Positions 1-11,108 of a DNA stretch of 64,000 nt are shown in pieces. The DNA is taken from positions 303,853,107 to 303,917,106 of the forward strand of contig NC_045428.1 in NCBI RefSeq assembly GCF_902635505.1, written 5' to 3'. The translations under genes and the position numbers were made by a program. The notes beneath the pieces are model-generated. The model searched no databases. It was not told the origin of the DNA and was given only the letters and a program-made list of their open reading frames with translations. Origin of the DNA: Sarcophilus harrisii. Taxonomy: Eukaryota > Chordata > Mammalia > Dasyuromorphia > Dasyuridae. Each line of letters begins with the position of its first letter. Position 1 is the first letter of the stretch.

Positions 1-1010
1 TAGCTTCCTGTACTGACATTTATAAAAGGCCCTAATAGACTGAACCTGTTTCTTGAGGAATCCCAGGCTATAGGAATATGGGGGAAGAAAAGACACAGAG
101 AGATTCTCTTATCCAATCCTTGCATTTTTGCAGTGGAAAAACTCAGGATCAGAGAGATTAGGTGGTAGAGCCAGGGAACCCAGATCTCCAAAACCTTTAC
201 CACGAGGCCATCCTGCTTCCTAGGAGACTGGACTCTTCAACCTGATGCCCACAGATCAAAGGTCTGACTGATATGTAAAGACATTCTTGAAGGTCAAAGT
301 TGAAAGGATTTCCTTAAACTTGGACAGTAGGATCATCTGCTTCACATGGCATTTTAAACCAACCAGCTCCAAATCACCCTACATTTCTCCTTTTACTTCT
401 GAAGTATTATTTTATCCTATTCCTCTCCCACTCTACACCCCCACCATTTTTCCTATTATCTGCATGTATATTAGATTTTCCACAGACTTCTCTTAGGGTT
501 TATTCCAGCATCTTTGAAATAGGCAGAGAGAGCAGGAATTTAAAAACAAAAAAAGTCCCCCCCCCTCCCCCCGCCAATCTCCTAGGCAGGGAGTTACCTG
601 GAAACCTAAAAATATCTAATAATAGTTAAAAAATTAGTCTTTTTTTCTGTCATAAGCCTTCTGTTCCCAGTCATGTGTGTATTTATTTAACTAATGGATG
701 GTGTCTTCATTAATGGCCATTGATCATCAAAGCAGGATGCTATCAAATAGGGAAAGTTCTGATTGTTGCTGGCCATTTGGGGGAATGTAGGTCAATCACA
801 CAATAAGATCCAGATACTCTAATCCTTAGCAACAGAAAGAACAAGATGGTGTCATACAATATTTAAATTCTCTGAGTTTGGAAATTCTTAGAGAGCTCTG
901 GGGACTTAGTTGATGAATCCTTTAAACATGAGATTCTATTAAGTAAAAGATAATTCTGCATGCAGATAAACACATACAAGCAAGCAAACACCCACTTATC
1001 AAGAAATATC
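1..1010. other. Unassigned non-coding DNA
   Basis: No repeat family or gene is recognisable here. It includes a short C-rich run near 557-575. The only open frame (287-496, plus) is 69 codons of ordinary composition with no domain, which is expected by chance. Confidence 0.5.
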
Positions 1011-1014
1011 CTAG

Positions 1015-1190
1015 CATTGTAGAAGTATACTTAGTCTGGAGCCAGAAGGGTCTAAGTTCATATCATCATCATCTATGCTTATTATTTGTGTGACCTTGGG
1101 CAAGTTGCTTCAATTATAAAATGAGGACGTTGGGTGAGCTTATTCTCTGATATTCTTTTCAGCAGTAAATCTCTGATCTCATGTTCTGTG
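1015..1190 (+). mobile_element. MIR-type CORE-SINE fragment
   Basis: The stretch 'tgtgtgaccttgggcaagt' followed by 'ataaaatgagg' is the hallmark of the MIR/THER core and 3' region. The copy is old and diverged; the 5' tRNA-like head is barely visible. Confidence 0.7.
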
Positions 1191-1244
1191 ACACTCTTCC
1201 CCTAACAGGAAGGGACCTTAAAGGTCATCCTGTCTCAGCCAGTT

Positions 1245-1690
1245 TTTACCGCTCCTGACAGGTGGCCATTCATTCAATCACTGCTGGATTCCTCACATTC
1301 TGTACTGCCTCTTGAAGCAGGTCTTCTCCAGACTGGACTGTTCTCATTGTTAAAAGGGTCTTTCTTCTGTTGAATTGAAATTGGTCTTCAAGGCCTTTAT
1401 TTCCAAATTTCTCCTGTTGATCTGAGTTTTATCTTCTGGAGCAATGGAGGAAAATTATGGACTCATGCATTTGGAGTTGGAAGGGTTTCAGGAGCCATCT
1501 TGTCCTATTTATAGATGAGGAAATACAGTCTAGTGCATTAAATACATAGATATAACAATTATGTCTTTCCTAAGTCTTCTTGTCTCTAAGTTAAATTCAT
1601 CTAGCCTCTCATAGTCAGACCCTTATTCAAAATTTTTGAATTGAGGACCAAAGTCCAGACATGGCCTTACCAGTGGAGACAACAAGCCTA
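1245..1690 (-). mobile_element. L3/CR1-like LINE 3' region, split by a MIR
   Basis: Read on the minus strand it resembles the L3/CR1 3' untranslated region: 'tctcattgttaaaagggtctttctt' and 'cctaagtcttcttgtctctaa' on the plus strand are antisense landmarks, as is the '...ggccttaccagtggag' end. Positions about 1450-1535 hold a foreign minus-strand MIR piece, after which the L3 sequence resumes, so the MIR is nested. Very old. Confidence 0.5.
1450..1535 (-). mobile_element. MIR fragment nested in L3/CR1
   Basis: 'ttggagttggaagggtttcag' followed by 'atttatagatgaggaaat' is the antisense MIR 3' half. The flanks continue the same L3-like element, so this is an insertion into it. Confidence 0.5.
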
Positions 1691-1991
1691 TTACTTTGCT
1701 TGCTGTGGTCCAGTGGTCTCCACAGTGGTATCAGTTCCCTCCTGTGACCTCCAGGCCACAACCTGATCCAAAAGAGTATGTGATTGACTAAGTAGAGAAT
1801 GAAAAGGGCTTATCTTCAACCCAAATATATGCTACCTTTATTCCTCATTACTCCCCCCAGCACTCTGCTGTGCAAGCTCCCAGCTTTCTCCCTTCTTAGA
1901 TAGCTCTCAATCTCCTAACCACCATTCAGACATTCATGGCAGTAATACCACAGGCTTCATTTTGAAAATATACTTGCCTCCCCCATCACAT

Positions 1992-2217
1992 TTATGTTTC
2001 TCCTCTTCCTCTTCCTCCTCCTTCTCCTCCTTTTCCTTTCCCTCCTTCCTCTTCCTCCTCCTCCTCTTCTTCTTCCTTTTCCTTTCTTCCCTTTCTCCTC
2101 CTCCCTCTTCCTCTTCTTCTTCCTTCTCCTCTTCCTTTCCCCCCTTCCTCTTCCTTTTCCTTTCTCCCCTTCCTCCTCTCCCCTCTTCCTCTTCCTCCTC
2201 CTCCTCTTCCTCCTCAG
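1992..2217. repeat. Polypyrimidine tract (CTT/CCT/TTCC mix)
   Basis: About 225 bp with almost only C and T on the plus strand, in irregular CTT, CCT and TTCC units. It leaves two overlapping Ser/Phe/Pro/Leu-only frames open, which are low-complexity artefacts. Such tracts can form triplex (H-DNA) structures. Confidence 0.9.
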
Positions 2218-2520
2218 AGGATGGTACTCTTTTGGTACTTTAGATGAGACAGAGTGAGTCCAACAAGATGAGATGGTTTGTGATCTTCACTGCAGATGTC
2301 ATTCCATTATGCACAGACACCCCACCCCATTCCTCTCAAACAGACTCTTCTTCCAGACTTCCTAATTACTTCTGAAGACACCAATCCCTCCAGTCACACA
2401 GGCTCACAACCTCAGTGTAATCTTTAGCTGCTCACTCTCCTCATTCCACATACCCAAATTTTAAGTTAAATCTTGTTGATTCTATTCCTACACTGCTAGC
2501 ATATTGTTATATTTTATTGT

Positions 2521-2771
2521 TGGTGCAGCTAAGTGGTGCAATGGATAGAGTGCCCTTACTGGAGTCAGAAAGCCTCATCTTCCTAAATTCAAATCTAGTA
2601 TCAGATACTAGTGAGATGGCTTTAGGCACATCAATCCTATTTCCCTCAGTTTCTTCGTAAAATGAGCTGGAGAAAGAAATTAAAAAAAAAACCACTCAAG
2701 TATATTTGCTGAGAAAACACCAAATAGGGTCACAAAAAGTCACACACAACTGAAAATGACTGAACAATGAG
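2521..2771 (+). mobile_element. tRNA-derived SINE with RTE-like tail
   Basis: The head 'aagtggtgcaatggatagag' is the marsupial tRNA-derived SINE signature. The 3' part 'aaatagggtcacaaaaagtc' then 'acaactgaaaatgactgaac' resembles the RTE/BovB 3' end, which suggests RTE machinery mobilised this SINE. Near full length, with internal drift. Confidence 0.8.
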
Positions 2772-2799
2772 AAACCAAATTATTCTTGCTGCTCTGTTT

Positions 2800-2925
2800 C
2801 TCCCCTCTCTAATCCCTCCACATAATTGCCAAAGTGACTTTTCTTAAAGCACAATTATGACCAGGTCACTCTCCTAGTCAATAAACTCCAGTGACTCCCT
2901 ATTAACTTTAGGTTCAAATATTATT
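2800..2925 (+). mobile_element. L2 fragment
   Basis: 'accaggtcactctcctagtc' followed by 'ctccagtgactccctatt' is the conserved L2 stretch shortly before its 3' end. Same orientation as the piece at 11690. Confidence 0.65.
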
Positions 2926-3654
2926 TCATTTTTATCTCATCTTTTAAAATGTTCATTTAATGCTATTTTTGTAATACACAACATGGTGGAAAATGTTAGT
3001 AAATATGTATAACTTATGAATGAGTAAATATACAGATTTTTGGGAATATGTGATCAAAATGTTTTATTGATAAAGATGTATAATCAAAAAAATCTGGAGA
3101 CCAATGCTCTAGATGTCAAATACCTTAGCCAAATCATTAACAAGTTAAAATGCAGAGAGAGTTTTCTCTTCAGGGACCTCAGGAGAGATCCTTGATTCAC
3201 CTAAGTGGTTGTAATGGTAGGATAATAGAAACATAGAGCTAGAAAGGATAGAACCTTCAGGATTAGCCCAAAAGGCCATGGGCAGATCCCTTTGCAGGAA
3301 TTTTTCACTAGTGGGGGTTCAGTGTAGTTATGGGATATAGAAAAGTCCCACCTCCCAATTCTCCCCACTGAAAGAACAGGGAGGTTCTTTCTGTGGCCTG
3401 GGGACAAAGTGCCCCATTTCTCAATAGGGTTATTGCCAAGGTTAGTGTTAGTGATTTGACCTGTTTTAAAATTTTGTTTAGAGAGCTACTTTCAACCACT
3501 TGCCTAGTCAACTAATTGTAAAAGGTAAGGCTGTTTATATTTAATTAATTCAGTTAAAGCTAAAGGGAATTTCTTAATGTTAAATGAGTTACTTAGCTGA
3601 AATTAACACTTCTATCTCCTACAAATCATATTTCTCCTAAAGCTTACCTGTATA

Positions 3655-3775
3655 ATTTTATACCTGGGCAAATGACTGAAACTTTCTGATCCTCACCTTT
3701 ATTAGCTATAAAATGAGGGGATTGAACTAGATGGCTCCTAAGGTCCCCTTCTAGCTCCAAATCTATGATCCAGGG
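3655..3775 (+). mobile_element. MIR-type SINE 3' half
   Basis: 'ataaaatgaggggattgaac' followed by 'tagctccaaatctatgatcc' matches the 3' end typical of marsupial MIR relatives. The 5' half is degenerate. Confidence 0.65.
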
Positions 3776-3854
3776 GTTTTGTGAGACTCAGCAGCCATAC
3801 AGACTTCTTGACTAAACTGCTTCCAAACTAGCTTTTCCTTAAGCTAGAGTTGTT

Positions 3855-3945
3855 AGTTAATTAATCAAAAAGCATTTATTAAGCAACTACAATGTGTCAG
3901 GCACTGTGCTAAGGGCTGGTTGGCACTGGATTAAGAAAAAAGCAA
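3855..3945 (-). mobile_element. L2 3' end, antisense
   Basis: 'gcatttattaagcaactaca' followed by 'tcaggcactgtgctaag' is the antisense of the L2 3' terminus, which in sense reads '...cacagtgcctggcacatag'. Confidence 0.65.
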
Positions 3946-4000
3946 ACAAATTGTAAATATAAGACTTTTAGAAGTCTTGTTAGATTTGTGATTCTATCAG

Positions 4001-4235
4001 AGGCAGCTAGGTGGCACAGTAGCAGGCGTCAAGAAGGCATGAGTTTAAATTTAACCTCAGACATTTAATTAATTGTGTGACTCTAGACAAGTCATTTAAC
4101 CTACCTGCCTTAGTTTCCTCAACTGTGTAATGGGGATAATAGTAACCTCCCAAGGTTTTTGTGAGGTTCAAATGAAATAATGCTTGTAAAACACTAAGCA
4201 TAGTGCCTAGAACATAGTAAGTATTTAATAAATGC
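4001..4235 (+). mobile_element. Near full-length CORE-SINE (MIR/MON1/THER type)
   Basis: It has a marsupial tRNA-like head ('gcagctaggtggcacagt'), a MIR core ('gtgtgactctagacaagtca') and an L2-like tail ('catagtgcctagaacatagt'). It runs directly into the TTCC microsatellite, which probably grew from its tail. Confidence 0.8.
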
Positions 4236-4324
4236 TTCCTTCCTTCCTTCCTTCCTTCCTTCCTTCCTTCCTTCCTTCCTTCCTTCCTTCCTTCCTTCCT
4301 CCCTCCCTTCCTTCCTTTCTTTCT
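4236..4324. repeat. (TTCC)n microsatellite
   Basis: About 20 near-perfect TTCC units seeded at the 3' end of the preceding SINE. The open frame across it is low complexity only. Confidence 0.95.
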
Positions 4325-4729
4325 GCTTTCAGTATTAACTATTTCTCAGGGATTTATCACCTCAGCACAACACGTGGCTATCTTACTTTTTTTTTTTTTT
4401 CATTTTTGCTACATTGACAACTCACTTTTCCCACTTACATGTGTCCATAGTGATGCCTTTAGGCCATTGCATGTGTTAATTTTATTTCCTCCCTTCACCA
4501 CCTCACTTAATTTCATTGTGTTGGTTTTGGCTTAGCTTAGCTTAGCTTAGAAGGTTGTTTTAAATCATAATTTTGTCATCCATCACATTTATTTTGTGTA
4601 ATTTGCTCATTGGATAAGCATCCCCTCTATGACTCATTCATGTGATTGATTTAAAAGAATGTCCAACAGACACAGCTGTTATGTTAGAAAATTAAAAGCA
4701 AATTGAGGATAATGGCTTGAGCATGATCA

Positions 4730-4762
4730 ATTTATTGGTTAGGTTAGCAATAACCAATAAAT
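4730..4762. repeat. Perfect 12-bp inverted repeat
   Basis: 'atttattggtta' (4730-4741) and 'taaccaataaat' (4751-4762) are exact reverse complements around a 9-nt spacer. The surrounding 4.33-5.34 kb is otherwise unassigned. It could be chance, a cruciform site or a remnant of a mobile-element end. Confidence 0.75.
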
Positions 4763-5341
4763 GGGTTCACTGACCTCTCGATGACCAAAGACCACAAGAC
4801 AGGGTTTACCATAGTTTTGGAAGTACTAAAAGAGAATTACAAAAGTGAGGAAAATGCAATTGGTTACAGAGTAGACAGCATTATGGGAATCAGGACAACA
4901 TGATTTGTTGGAAATTGGGAATGAGGGCTAGTAATAACTCCCTTCTTCCCTTCTGTGATTAAGAAATGTTCAAGATTGGAGATGATGGACCAGACATTTG
5001 GAATAACAGATCTGACATCCTCGAAAGACAGTTTGGTAGTGTGAAGACACTAGATCAGATTCCCTGATGTCCACTTGCCTCCTTCAAAGATAACAGATTT
5101 CCTTGACACAAGATTAGACCAGTGATTAATAAGAGAATTGGATTTCTAAATTTAACTCATTACACAAGACAATTGAATTTCTGAACTAAGTTCAGAGACA
5201 ATGAATCATGACTTAGAAGTAACAAGATAAAATCAATTAACTGCAAATATGATCAATTAAAGAAAGACACAGAATCAACCTTATTATTTCACAGTCTTAT
5301 AACACTTTACTAGGAATTCTCCAGCCATTAATGAACACTTT
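4763..5341. other. Unassigned DNA before the L1
   Basis: No family recognised and no open frame of note. It may be an undetected old repeat, since 'ctctcgatgaccaaagacca' looks repeat-like, but I cannot name it. Confidence 0.4.
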
Positions 5342-5353
5342 GAATATAAAGTT
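5342..5353 (+). repeat. Left target-site duplication of the 5.7-kb L1
   Basis: 'gaatataaagtt' here pairs with 'gaaaataaagtt' at 11097-11108, an 11 of 12 match that brackets the L1 exactly. Confidence 0.75.
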
Positions 5354-5366
5354 GTGGACTTCTGGC

Positions 5367-5378
5367 CAAGATGGCGGC
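5367..5378 (+). promoter_or_regulatory. YY1-like motif in the L1 5' UTR
   Basis: 'caagatggcggc' lies 13 nt inside the element. A YY1 site at this position fixes the transcription start of primate L1; that role is known from human L1 and is only inferred here. Confidence 0.6.
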
Positions 5379-5963
5379 GAGGAGGCACACAGCTGTGTAA
5401 GCTCCGCATTTTCTCTCAGAACCCATCTCATTACAAGCTTCTGAATTAATGCCTGACAAAAAAAACCCCACAAATAGTTACCAAGAGAAGACATCCTTGA
5501 GATTCACCAGGAAAGGTCTGTTTTTGCTCGAGGGCAGGGGATGGTTTTAGATCGTGCACAGGCTGAGGGCAGCAGCAGTGAGAGCTCAGCAGGCAGCTCA
5601 CAGCTGAGCAGATGATCTCAGCCGTCTCTGCGGGGAGAGCTTCACCACAGGATTGGATACTTTGCCCCTGGCAGCAAGTCAGTAGCCCAGCAGAGAAGCT
5701 AAAACACCAGGGTGAAGAATACAACCCCAAACAGCTGGAGTTCCTTGAGACCGGCCACCCCTCCCCCACAGCATCTCAGCACGCTCTCAGAGTCTCAGAG
5801 CGCAGGCGCAGCACAGTCCTGCTGGTGCCTCCCTGCTGCCCCCTCAGTCTGTAGAGGAAGCTCCATAACGCCACCCAGCCCCTCCCCCAAAAAAGCAGAT
5901 TCCATTTGTGGGTTTTTTCCTTTTTTTTCTTTGCTAGTTTGTCTCTGATTCTTCTCTGACAAA

Positions 5964-6023
5964 ATGAGCAAAAACTTAAAAAGGACTTTAACGATTGACA
6001 GCTTTTATACAGAGAACAGACTC
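5964..6023 (+). pseudogene. L1 ORF1 start (broken)
   Basis: The ATG at 5964 opens MSKNLKRTLTIDSFYTENRL, followed by a stop (6024). The Glu/Lys-rich sequence downstream to about 7.0 kb fits the L1 ORF1 coiled-coil RNA-binding protein, but no long frame survives. The start was chosen as the first ATG after the GC-rich 5' UTR. Confidence 0.6.
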
Positions 6024-7399
6024 TAAACCCTGAGGAGACTAAAACAGATTATCTTCAGGTGAATCCCCACAGGAGGAGATCATCTGTTCATCAGCACAGA
6101 TGAACTAAGAAGAAATTAAAAGGCTCTCAAAGAGAGCTAGAAGAAAAATAGGAAAAGGAGAGGAGGCTTAAGAGAGTCTGAAGCATCCCACCATTTAAAG
6201 ACAGAGGGATAAAGAAAAAAACTTGAAAATAAGAGTAGTGAACTGAAACAGAAAATATCAAAGAATAAATGGGAAAAAAACATTCCATAGAACAAATTGG
6301 ACAATTAGAAAAGATAAAAAAAGGAGTGAAGAAAAACTTCATTGAAAAATAAGAATGAACTAATTTGAAACCAAGGAGAAAGAAGAATCAAACAAGACCA
6401 AAACCAAACAATGGAGAAAATGTGAAATACCTTCTGGGAAAAAACAGACCGGAAAACAGGTCTAGGAGAAAACTGAGAATATTGACCCCAGAAAAAAGAA
6501 AAAAAAGAGCCTGACACTATTTTTCCAGAAAAAAGAGAACTGCCCAGAAGTCATAGAAAAAGAGGGGCATTAAAGGATTCACTAACAAAGGGGATCCTAA
6601 AATCAAAGACAAGAAATATAGCTGGAACCCTCAAACAAAGGAAAAATACCCAAGCGGCTAGAAAACCCAACAAATAAAAGGAGCCAATAAGAATACCCAA
6701 GATCTAGCATCCATTAAAAGATCGGGGAATATGATATTCGGTAAGGAACTGGTATGCAACCAAAAATAAATCAAAGGAATGAGATCTTTTTCCAGGGAAG
6801 AAGACATTCAATGAAATAAGTAATTTCATATTTTTTGTGAAAAAACCAGAACTTAAAAGAATTTTGATCTAAATATAGAACTCAAGAAAAACCTAAAAAA
6901 GGTAAAAAAAATCTTAACTATTTTCTGTAAAGATGTATAAAAAAATAATGTTACCTTGTTCTAGAAATTGAGGTGAAAGACTTGTATCAGAAAAAGGGTA
7001 AAGTTACATTCCTCCAAAGAGGCAAAGGAAACATTATTCTAAGAAAAAGGGGGAAAATTAGGGGATTTTGATAAGAATTGATTTAAGAGAAAAAAATTTT
7101 TAGACATATTCAATATATGGGAAACTTCCCATCCTATTGAAAAGGAGGGGAAAGGAAAAGGGAAGGAATAAGCCACAGAAGGGAATCGAAACTGAGAGGG
7201 AAAGGAGAAGAAGGGGGGAACCCAAGGTGGGGAGGAGGGATTAAAAAAAGGAGGGCTGGAAGCAAGGGTGCCCAAGTTTAATACCGGAAGGGGGTGGGGA
7301 GAAGGGAAAAAGAAAATAGGGTTAACAAGATGGCAATAAACGGAATTGGAATTTTAACATAAATGTAATGGGGTAACCACCCCAAAAGAGGAAGGATTA

Positions 7400-7960
7400 G
7401 AAATGGATTAAAAGCCAAATCCCCAAATTGTTCCTCAAAACACATGAAGCAGGGGATACAGGGAAATAAAGGTAAAAAGGATGGAGAAATCTACTATATG
7501 GTGAAGTCAAAAAGGGGTAGCCATCCTGATCTCAGATCAAGCAAAAACAAAATTGATCTAATTAAAAGAATAAGGGGTATTTCTTGCCGGGATAGCATTA
7601 AAAATGAAGAAATCAATATTAAACATATATGCACCAAGTGGTGTAGCATCTAAATTTAAAAGAAAATTAAGAGAGCTGCAAGAAGAAATAGATAAAACTA
7701 TAATAGTGGGATCCTAACCTTGCACCTCAGAATTAGATAAATCAAATCCACAAAATAAATAAGAAAGAAGTCAAAAGGTAAATAGAATATAAAAAAGTTA
7801 GATATGAAGTCTGGAGAAAAGAAATGGAGAAGAAAGAGTACACTTTTTTTTAGCAGTTCATGGAACCTATACAAAATAGACCAAATTTAGGACATAAAAA
7901 ACCCAAACTCAAATGGGGCAGAAATAGTGAATGCATCCTTTTCAGACCACGATGCAAAAA
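7400..7960 (+). pseudogene. L1 ORF2 endonuclease relic
   Basis: A surviving frame at 7444-7653 contains SKNKIDLIKR and, in a neighbouring frame, sequence coding for the L1 endonuclease motif ILNIYAPSG ('taaacatatatgcaccaagtg'). Further on, 'ttttcagaccacgatgca' encodes the conserved FSDHDA stretch of the endonuclease active site. Several frame changes separate them. Confidence 0.8.
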
Positions 7961-8499
7961 AATTAACCCAAAAAAGCAGGAAAGGACCAAAAATAATTGA
8001 AACAAAAATTCCCTACTAGAAGATTTGGAAAAAAATCATGGACATAATTAATAACTTCACCTGAAATGACAAAATGAAATCATTCAAATGTGGGGATGAT
8101 CCAAAGTGGTAATAAGGGAAATTTATATCTCTAGGGTTACTTGCATAAAGTAGAAAAGAGAAGGCAAAATTTTCAACTAAAAAATGCTAGAAAAGGAAAA
8201 ATTAAACCCCTATAAACACTAAACTTGAAATTTAAAAAATAAAAAAGAGATCAAAAAATTGAAAGTAAAAAAAAAACTATTGAATTAATTAATAAACCAA
8301 GAGTTTTCTATGAAAACCAACAAAATAGACAAACCCTTAGTAAATCTGATTAAAAAAGGAAAGAGGAAAATCAAATTGTTAGTCTTAAAATGAAAAGGGA
8401 GAACTCCCACTAAAAGAGGAAATTAGAAATAATTAGAATTATTTTGCCCAATTTTATAATAAATTGAAACTTAAAATGAAATGGAAGAATACCTTCAAA

Positions 8500-9260
8500 A
8501 ATATATTTCCCAGATTAAAGGGAAGAAGAAATACCTAAAAGTCTCATCTTGAAAGAAATAGAAAAGCATAACCAACTCCCTAAGAAAAAACTCCAGGACC
8601 AGATAGATTTAATGGAATTCTACCAAAATTTAAAGAAAATTAACCCCAATGCTATATAAAACATTTGAAAAAATGAAGGAGTCCACCAAACCCTTTTAAA
8701 CACAGACATGGTACTGATAAAAACCAGGTAGGCTGAAAACAGAGAAAGAAAATTATAGACCTCTCTATAAACACTAAAACAAATAAAATATTAGCAAAAA
8801 GATTACAGAAAATCATCCCCAAAATACACTATGATCAAGTAGGAAACCCAGGAATGGGGTGGTTCAATATTAGGAAAATATTACAAATTGATATATCAAA
8901 AGCAAACTAACAAAAACCATATGATCATTCAATAGATGCAGAAAAGCATTTGATAAAAATCCAACATCCATTCCTAATAAAACACTTGAGAGTTAGGAAT
9001 AAATGGACTTTTCTTAAAATAGTCAGGGGCAAATATTTAAAACCATCAGTGAATGCAATGGGGAAAAACTGGAATCTTTCCCGTAAGATCTGGAGGAAGA
9101 AGGCCCATGTCACCATTATTATTCAAATTGTATTAGAAACATTAGCCTTGGCAAAAAGAGTCGAGAAAGAGATTAAAGAATCAGAATAGGAGGGGAAACC
9201 AAACATCACCTTTTGATGATATGATGGTAACTTAGAGAACCCTTAGAATTTCATAAAAAG
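8500..9260 (+). pseudogene. L1 ORF2 reverse-transcriptase relic
   Basis: 'caatagatgcagaaaagcat' encodes SIDAEKA(F)D, the first catalytic aspartate block of L1 reverse transcriptase. 'gatgatatgatgg' near 9217 encodes DDMM, the remains of the FADD catalytic box. The frame 8950-9189 runs IQHPFLIKHL through to the KEIKES region. The rest is broken by short indels. Confidence 0.85.
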
Positions 9261-10369
9261 CTATTAGAAATAATCCATAATTTTAGCAAAGTTGGAAAAA
9301 AAAAGCCCCATAAACTCAGCATTTTTTATAATCACCAAAAAATCCAACAGCAAGAGATACAAAAGAAATTATTCAGAATAACTGTCAAGATAAAAATTTA
9401 ATCACTACCAAAGGAAAGTCAGGGAATTATATGAGCAAATTACAAAAACTTTCCACACAAATAAAGTATTAAAAATTGAAAATATCATGTTCTGGAAGGT
9501 CGAGGAATAATAAAGATGACAAACTTAAACTAATCTATTTATTTAGTGCTATACCAATCAGATTCCAAGAAAAAATATTTTAAAATCTAAAAAATAAAAC
9601 AAAATTCAATGGAATAATAAAAGTCAAGAATTCAAAAGAATTAATGAAAAATCAAATGAAGGTGGCCTCTTACCTGATCTAAAATATATTATAAAGCAGA
9701 GTCCCAAAACCATTTTATTTGGGAAAAGATTAGTTGATCGTGGAACAGGTTAGGTTCACAAGACAGAATAGTCAATATAAACAGTTTTGAAAACGCAAAG
9801 ATCCCACTTTTGGGATGAACTATTATTTGACAAAACGTTGGGAAACTGGAAATTAGTATGGTAGAAATTATTCATGGATCCACACAACAATCAAACCAAG
9901 ATAAGATCAAAATGGGTCCAGATTTGAAAAAGAACGGAATAAACAAATTAGAGGAAATAGGATAGTTTATTTCAGACTTTGGGAAGAGGAAGAAATTTGG
10001 ACTAAAGATGAACTAGAGACCATTATTAATCAAAAATGAAAATTTTATTAATCAAATTAAAAAGTTTGACAAACAAAACTAAAAACAAGATTAGAAGGGG
10101 AAGAAAAATAAAAATTTTCACAGTTGGTTCTTGATAAAGGCTCATTTCCAAATATATAGAGAGCTGACTCTAATTTATAAGAAACCGCCATTCTCCAATT
10201 GATAAATGGTCGGATATAAAGAAATTTTCAGATGATGAAATTGAAATCATTACCACTCATATGAAAGAGTGTTCCAAATCAAAATCAGAGAAATGCAAAT
10301 TAAGAAACCTGAGATACCCATACACCTGTCAGATTTAAAATGAAGGAAAAATAAATGAGTGTTGAGGAT

Positions 10370-10660
10370 GGGAAACTGGACATTTAATTATTGATGGAGT
10401 TTGGGAAAATCCAACCATTCTGGAGCAATCTGAATTATCCCAAAAAGTTATCAAACTGTGCATACCCTTTGATCCAGAGTGTTTCTATCTTATACCCAAG
10501 GAAATACTAAAGAAGGAAAGGGACCAGTATTGGCCAAAATGTTTGACAGCCCTGTTTGGTTAGAAGTTGAAATTGAGTGGATGTCCATCAATTGAGAATG
10601 GTTGGGTAAATTTGGTATATGAAAGGAATATTATTTTCTGTAAGAAATGAACAAGATGAA
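10370..10660 (+). pseudogene. L1 ORF2 C-terminal relic
   Basis: 'gttatcaaactgtgcatacc' encodes VIKLCIP and 'ttgatccagagtg' follows it, as in the intact minus-strand copy at 25057-25647 (VIKLCIPFDPAVLLLG). It is fragmentary here. Confidence 0.75.
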
Positions 10661-11096
10661 TACAGAAGCTTGAGAGAAAAGAATGATGCTAAGTGAAATG
10701 AGCAGAACCAAGAGATCATTTATATGTCAACAACATATTAAGGAAGATGTAACTGTGGAAGTGGATTTTTGGACAAAGAGACCAATTGTCAATTGATCAA
10801 TGATGGCAGAAGACAACCCAAAAAAAAAAATGAAAAAAAAACTGTTTCTTTTTTTTTCTTCCCGGTTATTTTACCTTTATGAACCAATTTCTCCCTTGGC
10901 AACAAGAAATGTTTGGATCGCACACCATTGTATCTAGGAATACTAGGACATATTAAAATATATGGACCCCTTTGCCATCTAGGGAGGGGTGGGGTGGGAG
11001 GGGAAAATCGGAAAGAAGGAGTGCAAGGGATAAAAAAAAATTTCGGATGGATTCTTAATAAAGTTACTATAATAAAATTAAATTTAAAAAAAAAAA

Positions 11097-11108
11097 GAAA
11101 ATAAAGTT
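11097..11108 (+). repeat. Right target-site duplication of the L1
   Basis: 'gaaaataaagtt' immediately follows the A-rich tail and matches the left copy at 5342-5353 in 11 of 12 positions. Confidence 0.75.

Larger units (their letters stand above)
5354..11096 (+). mobile_element. Near full-length L1 (LINE-1)
   Basis: An autonomous non-LTR retrotransposon with all parts in order: GC-rich 5' UTR (5354-5963), ORF1 start (5964), endonuclease relics (about 7400-7900), reverse-transcriptase relics (about 8500-9300), C-terminal domain (about 10370-10660), a G-rich 3' UTR and an A-rich tail. A duplication with 11 of 12 matches brackets it. The 5' end keeps a YY1-like motif, as in other mammalian L1s. 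From about 6.1 kb on the reading frames are broken by many short insertions and deletions, so the copy is dead, although many words still match the marsupial L1 consensus closely. The 3' UTR differs from the other L1 ends in this window and marks another subfamily. Confidence 0.93.

Noticed and set aside
1962-2257. Two overlapping Ser/Phe/Leu-rich frames of 87-93 codons
   Set aside because: They lie wholly within a polypyrimidine tract.
5446-5948. Frames of 78-107 codons on both strands in the L1 5' UTR
   Set aside because: The 5' UTR of L1 is GC-rich and stop-poor; nothing resembles an ORF0-like protein that I could defend.
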